A stretch of 64,000 nucleotides of DNA from Burkholderia cepacia (lineage in GTDB: Bacteria > Pseudomonadota > Gammaproteobacteria > Burkholderiales > Burkholderiaceae), in assembly GCF_001718835.1 (NCBI RefSeq), contig NZ_CP013443.1, forward strand, positions 3,534,001-3,598,000, in the 5' to 3' direction. Below, in pieces: positions 17,107-25,055 of the stretch (the stretch's first letter is position 1; every line of letters starts with the position of its first letter). Below the pieces are notes generated by a model that had not been told where the DNA came from, did no database searches, and worked only from the letters and a program-made list of their open reading frames with translations. Made by a program: the position numbers and the translations under genes.

Positions 17107-17801
17107 CACCACGGCGCGATGTTGAGGAAGAAGCGCTGCAGCCAGCCCATCGTCTCGGCTTCGTTGATGTAGCCCTTCGACGAGTATTCGATCTTCGCGT
17201 CGGCGACCTGGGTCGAGTAGACCGAGTTCGCGCCCGAGATCGTGTTCGGGTTCACGACGCCCGAGAAGCGCACGAATTCGTTGCCCTGGTTGATCAGCAT
17301 CTGCTTCTCGCCGCTGACCACCAGGTTGCCGTTCGGCAGCACGTTGGTGACGGTCACCGTGATCGTGCCGTTGAACGTGTTCGCCGCGCTCGCGCCGCCG
17401 GTCGCCGCGAACTTGTTGTTGCCGGTGGCCGACAGGTTCGCCTTCGCGAACAGCCCGCCGAGGAAACCGGCCGTCGGCACGTTGAAGTCGGTGTTGCCCT
17501 GCCGGTTCGTGTTCGCGCCCGACGACTTGGTCGCGTTGATGTTCTCCGCGATCATGATCGTCAGGATGTCGCCGACGTTGCGCGGCCGCTGATCCTCGAA
17601 GAGCGGCCGCCCCGCGTAGCCGGGGTTGTAGATCGAGCCGGGCGCCTGCATCGACATCGGCATCGGCGGCTGCGCCGTCATCGGCTGCTGGATGATCGGA
17701 TCGCGCGGAATCTGCGCGCAACCGGCGGCGAGCGCCGCCACCGCGACCGCGCATGCGGCGCGGACGGCGGTGGCTGACGGGAGGAGGCGAACCTGCTTCA
17801 T
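17106..17801 (-). CDS. flgH: Flagellar L-ring lipoprotein FlgH
   Basis: Outer-membrane lipoprotein that forms the L ring bushing for the rod. It has 231 residues, with a signal peptide ending in the lipobox LAAGC. Conserved blocks include GSIYNPGYAGRPLFEDQRPRNVGDILTIMIAENINATKSS and NVLPNGNLVVSGEKQMLINQGNEFVRFSGVVNP. The C-terminus (GWLQRFFLNIAPW) is typical. It lies 20 bases downstream of flgG and overlaps flgI by one base, so it is part of a single flgB-J transcript. Confidence 0.95.
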   Translation of the reverse strand: MKQVRLLPSATAVRAACAVAVAALAAGCAQIPRDPIIQQPMTAQPPMPMSMQAPGSIYNPGYAGRPLFEDQRPRNVGDILTIMIAENINATKSSGANTNRQGNTDFNVPTAGFLGGLFAKANLSATGNNKFAATGGASAANTFNGTITVTVTNVLPNGNLVVSGEKQMLINQGNEFVRFSGVVNPNTISGANSVYSTQVADAKIEYSSKGYINEAETMGWLQRFFLNIAPW

Positions 17802-17821
17802 GGCGACGACGGGTGTTCCGG

Positions 17822-18610
17822 TTAGCTCTTCATCTGCGTGACGGTCTGCAGCATCTGGTCGGACGTCGTCACGGCCTTGCTGTTGATCTCGTAGGCACGC
17901 TGCGTCTGGATCATGTTGACGAGCTCCTGCACGACGTTCACGTTCGACGCTTCGACGTAGTTCTGGTTGAGCACGCCCGCGCCGTTCAGGCCCGGCTGCG
18001 ACACGTTCGGCGCGCCCGACGAGGTCGTCTCGGAGAACAGGTTCTCGCCGCGCGCCTCGAGGCCGGCCGGGTTGATGAAGGTCGCGATCTGCAGCGAGCC
18101 GATCTGCACCGAATTGGTCGAGCCCGCCTGCGTGACCGACACGACGCCGTCCTTGCCGATCGTCAGCGACGTCGCGTTCTGCGGGATCGTGATCGCCGGC
18201 AGGATCTGGTAGCCGCTCGACGTGACGAGCTGGCCCTGCGCATTGGTCTGGAACGAGCCGTCGCGCGTGTACGCGTTCGTGCCGTCCGGCATCAGCACCT
18301 GGAAGAAGCCCGCGCCGTTGATCGCGACGTCCTTCGAGTTGCCGGTCTGCGTGAGGCCGCCCTGCGTGTACAGGCGCTCGGTCGCGACCTGCTGCACGCC
18401 GGTGCCGAGCTGCAGGCCCGACGGCAGCTCGGTCTGCTGCGTCGAGTTCGCGCCCGGCTGGCGGATGGTCTGGTACAGCAGATCCTCGAACACCGCGCGC
18501 GACGCCTTGAAGCCGTTCGTGCTGGTGTTCGCGAGGTTGTTCGAAATCACGTCCATCTGCGCCTGCTGCGCATTCATGCCGGTGGCGGCGATGTAGAGCG
18601 AACGGTTCAC
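17822..18610 (-). CDS. flgG: Flagellar distal rod protein FlgG
   Basis: Distal rod subunit of 262 residues, the standard length. The N-terminal flagellar rod motif is LYIAATGMNAQQAQMDVISNNLANTSTNGFK. The C-terminal EASNVNVVQELVNMIQTQRAYEINSKAVTTSDQMLQ is the matching D0 helix, which pairs with the N-terminus in the assembled rod. The FlgG-specific segment near residues 46-65 (FEDLLYQTIRQPGANSTQQ) is present. There is no signal peptide, consistent with type III export. It is co-directional with flgF 34 bases upstream and flgH 20 bases downstream. Confidence 0.96.
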   Translation of the reverse strand: MNRSLYIAATGMNAQQAQMDVISNNLANTSTNGFKASRAVFEDLLYQTIRQPGANSTQQTELPSGLQLGTGVQQVATERLYTQGGLTQTGNSKDVAINGAGFFQVLMPDGTNAYTRDGSFQTNAQGQLVTSSGYQILPAITIPQNATSLTIGKDGVVSVTQAGSTNSVQIGSLQIATFINPAGLEARGENLFSETTSSGAPNVSQPGLNGAGVLNQNYVEASNVNVVQELVNMIQTQRAYEINSKAVTTSDQMLQTVTQMKS

Positions 18611-18644
18611 TTGTCGATTCTCCTGCGTAAGCTGGCGTGGGGTC

Positions 18645-19403
18645 TCAGCTGAAATTGAGCAGCTGGTTCGCCGACTGCTCGTTCTGGTCGGCCGTCTGGA
18701 TCAGCTTCGACTGAAGCTGGAACGCGCGCGCGTTGTCGATCATCGCGACCATCGCGGTCACCGGGTTGACGTTGCTGCCTTCGAGCGAATTCGGCGTGAC
18801 GACCACGTTCGGGTCGGCGTCGGCCGGATTGCCGTCGGCGGTACGGAACAACCCGTCGTTGCCGCGCGCGAGCGTGGCCGGATCGGGATTGACGAGCTTC
18901 ATCTGGTCGACGATCGCGACCGCCGTCGGCGGGTCGCCCGGCATCAGCGCGGACACCGTGCCGTCCTTGCCGATCGTCACTTCCGCGTTCGGCGGCACCG
19001 AGATCGGGCCGCCGTTGCCGACCACCGGCAGGTTGCCGGCGGTGACGAGCTGGCCGTTCTCGTCGACGTGCAGGTTGCCGGCGCGCGTGTACGCCTCGCT
19101 GCCGTCGGCCGCCTGCACCGACAGCCAGCCGGCGCCCTGCACGGCGACGTCGAGCGGGTTGCCGGTGCGCGTGATCGGACCCGGCGCGTAATCGGCGCCG
19201 GGCGTCGACGCGAGCACGTAGGTGCGCGTCGTCGTCGGGTCGATGTTGCTGCCGTCGCCGAAATTCATCGGCACCGCGCGATACGTCGCGAGCTGCGCGC
19301 GAAAGCCCGTCGTCGACGCGTTCGCGAGGTTGTTCGCGACGATCGCCTGCTGGTCGAGCGACTGCGACGCGCCCGTCATCGCCGTATAGATCAGTCGGTC
19401 CAT
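18645..19403 (-). CDS. flgF: Flagellar proximal rod protein FlgF
   Basis: Rod subunit of 252 residues. It begins MDRLIYTAMTGASQSLDQQAIVANNLANASTTGFRAQL, the FlgF form of the rod motif, and ends with the D0 helix VTAMVAMIDNARAFQLQSKLIQTADQNEQSANQLLNFS. The central region contains the repeated GNPLDVAVQGAGWLSVQAADGSEAYTRAGNLHVDENGQLVT block common to FlgE, FlgF and FlgG. It starts 19 bases after flgE, within the same operon. Confidence 0.95.
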   Translation of the reverse strand: MDRLIYTAMTGASQSLDQQAIVANNLANASTTGFRAQLATYRAVPMNFGDGSNIDPTTTRTYVLASTPGADYAPGPITRTGNPLDVAVQGAGWLSVQAADGSEAYTRAGNLHVDENGQLVTAGNLPVVGNGGPISVPPNAEVTIGKDGTVSALMPGDPPTAVAIVDQMKLVNPDPATLARGNDGLFRTADGNPADADPNVVVTPNSLEGSNVNPVTAMVAMIDNARAFQLQSKLIQTADQNEQSANQLLNFS

Positions 19404-19422
19404 GGCTGCCCGTTATCCGCGC

Positions 19423-20661
19423 TTACAGGTTGATGAGCGTCTGGTCGACGGTCTGCTGCGTCTTGATCGTCTGCGCGTTCGCCTGGTAGTTGCGCTGCGC
19501 GGTGATCAGGTTGACGAGCTGCGACGTGAGGTCGACGTTCGAGCTCTCGAGCGCGCTGCCCTGCAGCGTGCCGTGGTTCGTGCTGCCCGGCGCCGAGATC
19601 TGCGGCACGCCCGACGCGGAGCTTTCCGCGTACTGGTTGCCGCCGAGGTTCACCAACCCGTTCGGGTTGTTGAAGTTCGCGAGCGCGATCTGGCCGAGCA
19701 CGGCGGTCTGGCCGTTCGAGTAGTTGCCGGTCAGCTTGCCGTCGGTGCCGATCGTGTAGGTCGTCAGCGTGCCGCTCGCGTAGCCGTCCTGCGCGAGGTT
19801 GTTCACGCCGTCCTTGCCGCCGTACTGCGTCGTACCGGTCAGGTCGAGCGTGAGCTTCTGCGGCGTCGCCGAGCCGTCGGTGGCCGGGATCGTGAACTTG
19901 AACTGGCCGGTCGAGCCGGTGACGGGCGCCAGGGGCGTCGTGCTCGCGATCTGGCCCGACGTGTTGAACGCCACCGTGCCGAGGTCGGTCGGCGTCTGTC
20001 CCTTGACGCCCGAGTAGACTTCCCACTGGCCCGCCGTCGCGCTCTTCACGAAATACATGTCGACCTGTTGCGCGCCGCCGAGCGAGTCGTATACCTGGAC
20101 CGCCGTCGAGTAGTTGTACGACGTGAAGTCCGTCGCGGAGAACGGCGTCTTGGTCGGCACCGTGTCCTGCGAATTCAGGTTGAACTGCGCGGAGATCTTG
20201 GTCGTCGCGGTCGGTGCGATGTTGGTCGTCGGCGCCTGCAGCGGCACGGTCTGCGCGGTGTTGATCACGCCGCCCGCGTTGGCCGCATAGCCCATCAGGT
20301 TGCGGCCCTGCGAGTCGACGATGAAGCCGTTCTTGTCGCGCTGGAACGTGCCGTCGCGCGAGTACGTCGTCACGCCGTTGTTCGACATCTGGAAGAAGCC
20401 GTTGCCGTTGATCGCGACGTCGAGCGCCTTGTTCGTCGTGTTGATCGTGCCCTGGCCGAAGTGTTGCTGCACCGACGCGAGCCGGGTGCCGATGCCGATC
20501 TGCGTGTTGGTCGACGTCGCGACCGAGTTCGCGTACATGTCGGCGAACTGCGCGGTGCTCGACTTGAAGCCGACCGTGTTCGCGTTCGCGATGTTGTTGC
20601 CGATCACGTCGAGCGCGTTCGATGCACCCGAGAGGCCGCTCAGACCCTGTTGATAACCCAT
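19423..20661 (-). CDS. flgE: Flagellar hook protein FlgE
   Basis: Structural subunit of the hook, 412 residues and close to the E. coli length. The N-terminus MGYQQGLSGLSGASNALDVIGNNIANANTVGFKSSTAQFADMYANSV carries the rod/hook motif. The middle holds the D1/D2 domains (VQVYDSLGGAQQVDMYFVKSATAGQWEVY), and the C-terminus ends with the helix LVNLITAQRNYQANAQTIKTQQTVDQTLINL. A GGAGA ribosome site precedes the ATG. Export requires the hook cap FlgD, encoded 27 bases upstream, and length is set by FliK from the second locus. Confidence 0.96.
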   Translation of the reverse strand: MGYQQGLSGLSGASNALDVIGNNIANANTVGFKSSTAQFADMYANSVATSTNTQIGIGTRLASVQQHFGQGTINTTNKALDVAINGNGFFQMSNNGVTTYSRDGTFQRDKNGFIVDSQGRNLMGYAANAGGVINTAQTVPLQAPTTNIAPTATTKISAQFNLNSQDTVPTKTPFSATDFTSYNYSTAVQVYDSLGGAQQVDMYFVKSATAGQWEVYSGVKGQTPTDLGTVAFNTSGQIASTTPLAPVTGSTGQFKFTIPATDGSATPQKLTLDLTGTTQYGGKDGVNNLAQDGYASGTLTTYTIGTDGKLTGNYSNGQTAVLGQIALANFNNPNGLVNLGGNQYAESSASGVPQISAPGSTNHGTLQGSALESSNVDLTSQLVNLITAQRNYQANAQTIKTQQTVDQTLINL

Positions 20662-20688
20662 TTCGGTCTCCGTTTCGTGGAAGCTGAA

Positions 20689-21441
20689 TCAGTTGGTGGT
20701 GGTGCCGGACGAGGACGACGCGGCATTTGGGAAGATCGACGCGACCTGGGTCAGCCCCACCGTCGTGCCGTTCGACAGCACGAGCCCCGCCGTGCCGTCC
20801 GCCTGCTTGATCACGCTCTGGACCTGCGCGGCCGTCAGCGAGGTCGCCGTATACGTCTTGCCGTCGCTGCCGACGTACTGCGCGGTGACCGTGTACTTGC
20901 CGTCCGGCAGTGCGTTGCCCGCCGAGTCGGTCGGCGTCCAGTTGAACGGCACGGTGCCGGCCGACTGCGCGCCCGCCTTGATCGTGTTCACGACGGTGCC
21001 CGCCGCGTTCTTCACGGTGATCGTCAGGTTCGACACCGAGCTCGACAGCGACACGCCGAACGGCGACGCCGCGCCGCCCTTCACCGCGACCGCGTTGCCC
21101 GGCGCGAGCACGTTCGTGCCGATCAGCAGCGCGGCCTGCGTCTGCTGGCCGGCCGTGAGCTGCGACGACAGCGACGTGAGCGACGTATTCAGCTGCGCGA
21201 TGCCGCTCACCGTGTTGATCTGCGCGAGCTGCGACGTCATCTGCGAGCTGTCGACCGGGCTGGTCGGATCCTGGTTCTGCAGCTGCGTGACGAGCAGCTT
21301 CAGGAACGTCGCCTGCAGGTCGCTCGCCGACGTGGTCGACAAGGTGCCGGTGGTCGACACCTTGTTCGTGTTCATCGTGTCGACCGGCAGCGTCGACGTG
21401 CTCGTGCCGTTGTCGCCGATCGTGGTGGAGGAGGATGCCAT
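20689..21441 (-). CDS. flgD: Flagellar hook cap / assembly protein FlgD
   Basis: Scaffold protein of 250 residues that caps the growing hook and is later replaced by FlgK. The conserved N-terminal signature is LQATFLKLLVTQLQNQDPTSPVDSSQMTSQLAQINTVSGIAQLN. The rest is a Tudor-like and fibronectin-like region (VKNAAGTVVNTIKAG...PFNWTPTDSAGNALPDGKYTVTA). There is no signal peptide. It lies between flgC 40 bases upstream and flgE 27 bases downstream, in the order usual for this operon. Confidence 0.95.
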   Translation of the reverse strand: MASSSTTIGDNGTSTSTLPVDTMNTNKVSTTGTLSTTSASDLQATFLKLLVTQLQNQDPTSPVDSSQMTSQLAQINTVSGIAQLNTSLTSLSSQLTAGQQTQAALLIGTNVLAPGNAVAVKGGAASPFGVSLSSSVSNLTITVKNAAGTVVNTIKAGAQSAGTVPFNWTPTDSAGNALPDGKYTVTAQYVGSDGKTYTATSLTAAQVQSVIKQADGTAGLVLSNGTTVGLTQVASIFPNAASSSSGTTTN

Positions 21442-21481
21442 TCGGTCGTGCCTTCTGTCGGGTGAAAGGGGAGTCGCGTGC

Positions 21482-21907
21482 TCAGGTGCCGATCGTCAGC
21501 GTCTTGAGCATCAGCGTCTTCGCGGTGTTCAGCGTCTCGACGTTGGCCTGGTACGAGCGCGACGCCGAGATCATGTTCACCATCTCCTGCACCGGATCGA
21601 CGTTCGGCATCTGCACGTAGCCGTTCGCGTCGGCGGCCGGGTTCGACGGGTCGTAGGTCGACTTCATCGGCGACGGGTCGTCCATCACCTTCGTCACGCG
21701 CACGCCGCCCACGCCCTGGCCGGACGCGGTGCGCGCGCCGCCGATCGGGTCGGTCGCGAACACGACCTGCTTGGCCTTGTACGGCTTGCCGTCGGGGCCG
21801 GTCGCGCTGTCGGCGTTCGCGAGGTTCGACGCGGTGACGTTCAGGCGCTGCGACTGCGCGGACAGCGCCGAGCCGGCGACGCCGAAGATGTTCATCAACG
21901 AAGGCAT
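21482..21907 (-). CDS. flgC: Flagellar proximal rod protein FlgC
   Basis: Proximal rod subunit of 141 residues. The N-terminal motif reads IFGVAGSALSAQSQRLNVTASNLANADSATGPDGKPYKAKQVVF, and the C-terminus is the matching helix VQEMVNMISASRSYQANVETLNTAKTLMLKTLTIGT. A strong AAGGAG site precedes the ATG at 21907 by 6 bases, which fixes the start. The gene follows flgB after 31 bases and has the usual order and length. Confidence 0.95.
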   Translation of the reverse strand: MPSLMNIFGVAGSALSAQSQRLNVTASNLANADSATGPDGKPYKAKQVVFATDPIGGARTASGQGVGGVRVTKVMDDPSPMKSTYDPSNPAADANGYVQMPNVDPVQEMVNMISASRSYQANVETLNTAKTLMLKTLTIGT

Positions 21908-21938
21908 GGAAGCTCCTTTTGCTCGATGCGGATTGCGA

Positions 21939-22427
21939 TCACGAGTTCGTCGTGATCGCGGCGATCATCGCCTTGATCTGCTGGGTCATCACGGTCATCC
22001 CGGTCTGGTAGTGCAGCGCGTTGTTCGCGAACTGCACCCGCTCGACGTCGAGGTCGACCGTGTTGCCGTCGAGCGACGGCTGCAGCGGCATCCGGTACTG
22101 CGCGCGGCCGTAGTCGTCCGCCGGGCCGCCCGTCGGGATCAGCTTCGCGGTGCCGGCCATGTGGCCCGCCGCCGTCGACACCATCGACATGCCGCTCGTC
22201 ACGCCGGCCGGCTGCGTCATCGGCAGTTGCGCGGCGTTGCTCGGCGCGAGGCCGCCATTGGCCTGCTTCAGCGAGCGCGCGAGCGTCGACGCGAAATCGA
22301 CGTCGCGGGCCTGGTAGCCGGGCGTGTCGGAGTTCGCGATGTTCGACGACAGCAGTTCCTGCCGGTAGGCGCGCACGTCGAGCGCCTGTCGGCCGAACGC
22401 GAATTCCGCATCGAGTTTGTCCAGCAT
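21939..22427 (-). CDS. flgB: Flagellar proximal rod protein FlgB
   Basis: Proximal rod subunit at the base of the rod, contacting the MS ring and FliE. It has 162 residues with the start at 22427 (MLDKLDAEFAFGRQALDVRAYRQELLSSNIANSDTPGYQARDVDF). An upstream in-frame extension to 22532 is rejected because FlgB proteins begin at this motif. The C-terminal helix is VERVQFANNALHYQTGMTVMTQQIKAMIAAITTNS. It is the first gene of the flgBCDEFGHIJ operon and diverges from flgA across 204 bases. Confidence 0.93.
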   Translation of the reverse strand: MLDKLDAEFAFGRQALDVRAYRQELLSSNIANSDTPGYQARDVDFASTLARSLKQANGGLAPSNAAQLPMTQPAGVTSGMSMVSTAAGHMAGTAKLIPTGGPADDYGRAQYRMPLQPSLDGNTVDLDVERVQFANNALHYQTGMTVMTQQIKAMIAAITTNS

Positions 22428-22530
22428 GTGTGCGTCTCTCCGTATGAAGCGCTGCACCGCTCTTTCGCCGCACGGCGGCCAAAGAGGCTTTTTTCCATGA
22501 CAGCGATGGTAGGCGCCGGACGCAACCGGC

Positions 22531-22599
22531 AATCGGGCGAATAACGCGGCAAAGCCCCCCTCTATTCATCGTTTGCGCGACGGCCCCGCTCCCTAGAAT
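22531..22599 (+). promoter_or_regulatory. Flagellar control region between flgB and flgA
   Basis: This part of the 204-base divergent region holds AAAGCCCCCC followed by TCTATTCATCG (22551-22571), then TAGAAT at 22594-22599 as a possible -10 for flgA, 33 bases before its start codon. A very similar arrangement lies upstream of fliF. Just before it, GAATAACG (22539-22546) resembles half of an FlhDC box. The pieces are visible in the sequence; their function as early flagellar promoter and activator sites is inferred. Confidence 0.5.
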
Positions 22600-22631
22600 G
22601 CGAAGCGGAGCAACGGATCGGGGATCGGGCG

Positions 22632-23942
22632 ATGACTGGCAGCGCACTTCGCAGCGACAACGGGCGACGGCCGCACGCGCGGCTGGCGTTCGCGCTCGCC
22701 GCCGCGCTGTGGGCGTGCGCCGCGACCGCGCTGGCCGCGGACGACGGGATGATCGTGATTCCCGGGCGCGGCGAGACGGCCGAAACCGCGCTCGCGCACG
22801 CCAATGCGGCCGGCGCCGGGCGCCCGGCGGGGAACCCGAATCCGGGCGGGATGCCGGCGGCGAACGCTGTGGAAGCGGCCGGCGCGAACCCGGCGGCGAA
22901 CCCGGCGGCGAATTCTGTAGCGAACCCGCCGGCGATCGCGGGCGGCATGCCCGCCGGCGCGCCAGCGTATGCGCCGCGCGCCGCGGCGGCCCTGCCCCCG
23001 GCCACCGTTCCGGCGGCGCCCGCCGCGCGCCCGCAGGCGCCGCTCCCGGCACCCGCCCCCGCCCGCCTCGCCGCGCCGATGCCGGCCGGCAACCCCAACG
23101 CCGCTTACGGCGCAGCGCGTCCGGCTCCGCCGGCGGCCGCCGACCAGGGCCGGATCACCACGGTCGTCGCGGGCGAGCCCGCCGCCGCGATGCGCCCCGC
23201 GCTCGCGCCGCGCCAACCGGCCTGGCGCGCCAACACGGCCGCCGCCGCGCCGGCCGTGCGCACCCTCCCCGCCGCCGGCGCGTCCGCCGCGGCTGCCGCA
23301 GCCGCCGCCACGCCGCCCGGCCAGCAGGATCCCGAGTCGATCCGCCGCGCGGCGCTCGCGTTCCTGCAGCAGCAGATCGCGGGCCTGCCCGGCAAGACCA
23401 CCGCGACGGTCACGACCGCGTTTCCGCGCGGGCTTGCCGCGTGCACGACGCTCGAGCCGTTCATGCCGACCGGCGCGCGCCTGTGGGGCCGCACGACGGT
23501 CGGCGTGCGCTGCGCGGGCGAGCGGCCGTGGACCGTCTACCTGCAGGCGAAAGTGACCGTGCAGGCCACCTATTACGTCGCCGCGCGCCAGATCGCGCCC
23601 GGCGAGCCGCTCTCCGCGGCCGACCTGGTCGCCCGCGACGGCGACCTGACGGTGCTGCCGCTCGCGGTGATCACCGATCCGGCGCAGGCAATCGGCGCGA
23701 CCGCGCTCGCGCGCATCTCGGCCGGGCTGCCGCTGCGGCAGGACCTGCTGAAGAGCGCGGCGTCGGTGTCGGCCGGCCAGACGGTGCGGGTCGTCGCGGC
23801 CGGGCCCGGTTTCACGATTTCGGCCGAGGGCAGCGCGCTGGCGAATGCCGCGCCCGGCCAGTCGGTCAGGGTGCGGATGGCGGCGGGCCAGATCGTCACG
23901 GCGATCGTCAAGGACGCCGGCACCGTGGAGATTCCGCTCTGA
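22632..23942 (+). CDS. flgA: Flagellar P-ring assembly chaperone FlgA with long Ala/Pro-rich linker
   Basis: Periplasmic chaperone needed to assemble the FlgI P ring. A signal peptide ends near residue 36 (ATALAADD). The chaperone core with its SAF-like domain fills about residues 228-436 (PESIRRAALAFLQQQIAGLPG through VVAAGPGFTISAEGSALANAAPGQSVRVRM to the end). Between them lie about 190 residues rich in Ala, Pro, Gly and Asn, with NPAA-type repeats near residue 80. E. coli FlgA has only about 219 residues, so this form is nearly twice as long. It diverges from flgB, and flgM follows after 103 bases with its own promoter. Confidence 0.92.
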   Translation: MTGSALRSDNGRRPHARLAFALAAALWACAATALAADDGMIVIPGRGETAETALAHANAAGAGRPAGNPNPGGMPAANAVEAAGANPAANPAANSVANPPAIAGGMPAGAPAYAPRAAAALPPATVPAAPAARPQAPLPAPAPARLAAPMPAGNPNAAYGAARPAPPAAADQGRITTVVAGEPAAAMRPALAPRQPAWRANTAAAAPAVRTLPAAGASAAAAAAAATPPGQQDPESIRRAALAFLQQQIAGLPGKTTATVTTAFPRGLAACTTLEPFMPTGARLWGRTTVGVRCAGERPWTVYLQAKVTVQATYYVAARQIAPGEPLSAADLVARDGDLTVLPLAVITDPAQAIGATALARISAGLPLRQDLLKSAASVSAGQTVRVVAAGPGFTISAEGSALANAAPGQSVRVRMAAGQIVTAIVKDAGTVEIPL

Positions 23943-23990
23943 CGGGACAAGATTCTGATTCTTCGGAGGTTTGCGTCGCCCGCGAGGTGC

Positions 23991-24017
23991 TAAAGTTTGG
24001 CCCGGCCATGCCGTTAT
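23991..24017 (+). promoter_or_regulatory. Sigma-28 (FliA) promoter of flgMN
   Basis: TAAAGTTT (a perfect -35 match), 11 bases, GCCGTTAT (6/8 to the -10 consensus GCCGATAA), ending 28 bases before the flgM start codon. It lies between flgA and flgM, so flgM and flgN can be raised as late genes after hook completion. Confidence 0.88.
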
Positions 24018-24045
24018 CTGGGTCAAACCGAACAGGAAACCCATC

Positions 24046-24384
24046 GTGAAGATCGATTCGACGCCTACCCCGAATACCCGCGCGCCTGCCGCTTCCGGCA
24101 ACGGCGCAGCCCGCACGCAGGACGACGCGCCCGCCGCGGCCGGCCCGCAAGCGGTCGCCGCAGGCACGGCCGGCGGCGACACGACCGTGAACCTGTCGGG
24201 TCTGTCCGGCCAGTTGCGTTCGGTATCCGCGTCCGGCAACGCCGATATCGACACGGGCCTCGTCCAGTCGATCAAGGACGCGCTGAACAACGGCACGTTG
24301 ACGATCGATGCGAACAAGATTGCCGACGGCGTACTGAATACCGCCCGCGAGCTGCTGCAGCAGCAGCGTCCGCAGGGCGCCTGA
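24046..24384 (+). CDS. flgM: Anti-sigma-28 factor FlgM
   Basis: Binds FliA (sigma-28) and blocks late flagellar transcription until the completed hook exports FlgM. It has 112 residues with a GTG start (KIDSTPTPNTRAP). The N-terminal half is disordered and Ala/Thr-rich, as expected for a protein exported unfolded. The C-terminal FliA-binding region reads NADIDTGLVQSIKDALNNGTLTIDANKIADGVLNTARELLQQ, the family signature. A strong FliA promoter lies just upstream, giving negative feedback. flgN follows 70 bases later. Confidence 0.93.
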   Translation: MKIDSTPTPNTRAPAASGNGAARTQDDAPAAAGPQAVAAGTAGGDTTVNLSGLSGQLRSVSASGNADIDTGLVQSIKDALNNGTLTIDANKIADGVLNTARELLQQQRPQGA

Positions 24385-24454
24385 TCCGGCCCGCAAGGCC
24401 GGCCCAACCGGTTTGCCGGCGCGCGGCCCGTCCGCGCGCCGGCCTGAAGAGCGA

Positions 24455-24901
24455 ATGGCGATGAGAGAAGAGCTGCTGGCCACGGTCAACGACGAACACG
24501 CGACGGTCGAGGCGTTCGCGTCCCTGCTCGCCTACGAGGAAAAGGCGCTGACGATGGCCCAGCCGCTCGAGATGCTGCCCGGGATCGTCGAGAAGAAGAG
24601 CGAGCTGATCGACCGGCTCGCGCAGCTCGAACGCACGCGCGACACCCAGCTTTCCGCGCTCGGCTTTCCGGCCGGCAAGAAGGGGATGGACCAGGCCGCC
24701 GAGCGCGATGCGCGCCTCGCCGGCCGCTGGCAGCTGCTGCAACAGGCCGCCGAACGCGCGCGCCAGGCCAATGCGAACAACGGGATGCTGATCCGGATCC
24801 GGATGGACTACAACGAGCGCGCGCTCGCGGTACTGCGCTCGGCGCCCGCGCCGGCCGGCGTCTACGGCCCCGACGGGCGCGTGTCGGCGCTGGTGCGCTG
24901 A
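24455..24901 (+). CDS. flgN: Flagellar export chaperone FlgN
   Basis: Cytoplasmic chaperone that binds the C-termini of FlgK and FlgL and delivers them to the export gate. It has 148 residues and is almost fully helical (MAMREELLATVNDEHATVEAFASLLAYEEKALTM, then IVEKKSELIDRLAQLERTRDTQLSALGFPAGKKGM). The ATG at 24455 has GAAGAG six bases before it; an ATG two codons downstream is the alternative. It is paired with flgM, as in most beta- and gamma-proteobacteria, and a hairpin terminator follows. Confidence 0.9.
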   Translation: MAMREELLATVNDEHATVEAFASLLAYEEKALTMAQPLEMLPGIVEKKSELIDRLAQLERTRDTQLSALGFPAGKKGMDQAAERDARLAGRWQLLQQAAERARQANANNGMLIRIRMDYNERALAVLRSAPAPAGVYGPDGRVSALVR

Positions 24902-24905
24902 CCGG

Positions 24906-24930
24906 CCGGCGGCCCCGCGCCGCCGGGTTT
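24906..24930 (+). terminator. Hairpin terminator after flgMN
   Basis: CCGGCGGC pairs with GCCGCCGG across a 5-base loop and is followed by GTTTC, a short T-tract. It begins five bases after the flgN stop. Confidence 0.55.
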
Positions 24931-25055
24931 CACCGTATCTCCACGCAGTTCACCGCTTTGCCAGACCGGGCTCGAACCCGGCACCCACGGTCCCTTCCGA
25001 TACACGGCTGCGCAACCGCGCCGCCGTCCCGTCACAACAATCAGAAGAGGGCCGC

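Noticed and set aside
14998..17172. A long open plus-strand frame opposite flgJ and flgI
   Set aside because: It is Arg/His/Ala-rich with no ribosome site and lies antisense to two well-conserved flagellar genes. Long opposite-strand frames are expected in high-GC DNA.
19402..21465. A 687-codon plus-strand frame opposite flgE and flgD
   Set aside because: Same reason: composition (Arg, Val, Ala repeats) is that of an antisense shadow, and both minus-strand genes are fully convincing.
24962..24990. A tRNA T-arm look-alike on the minus strand (CCGGG-TTCGAGC-CCGG)
   Set aside because: The T-arm shape is present, but there is no matching acceptor stem, D-arm or anticodon arm at the right distance, so it is not a tRNA.
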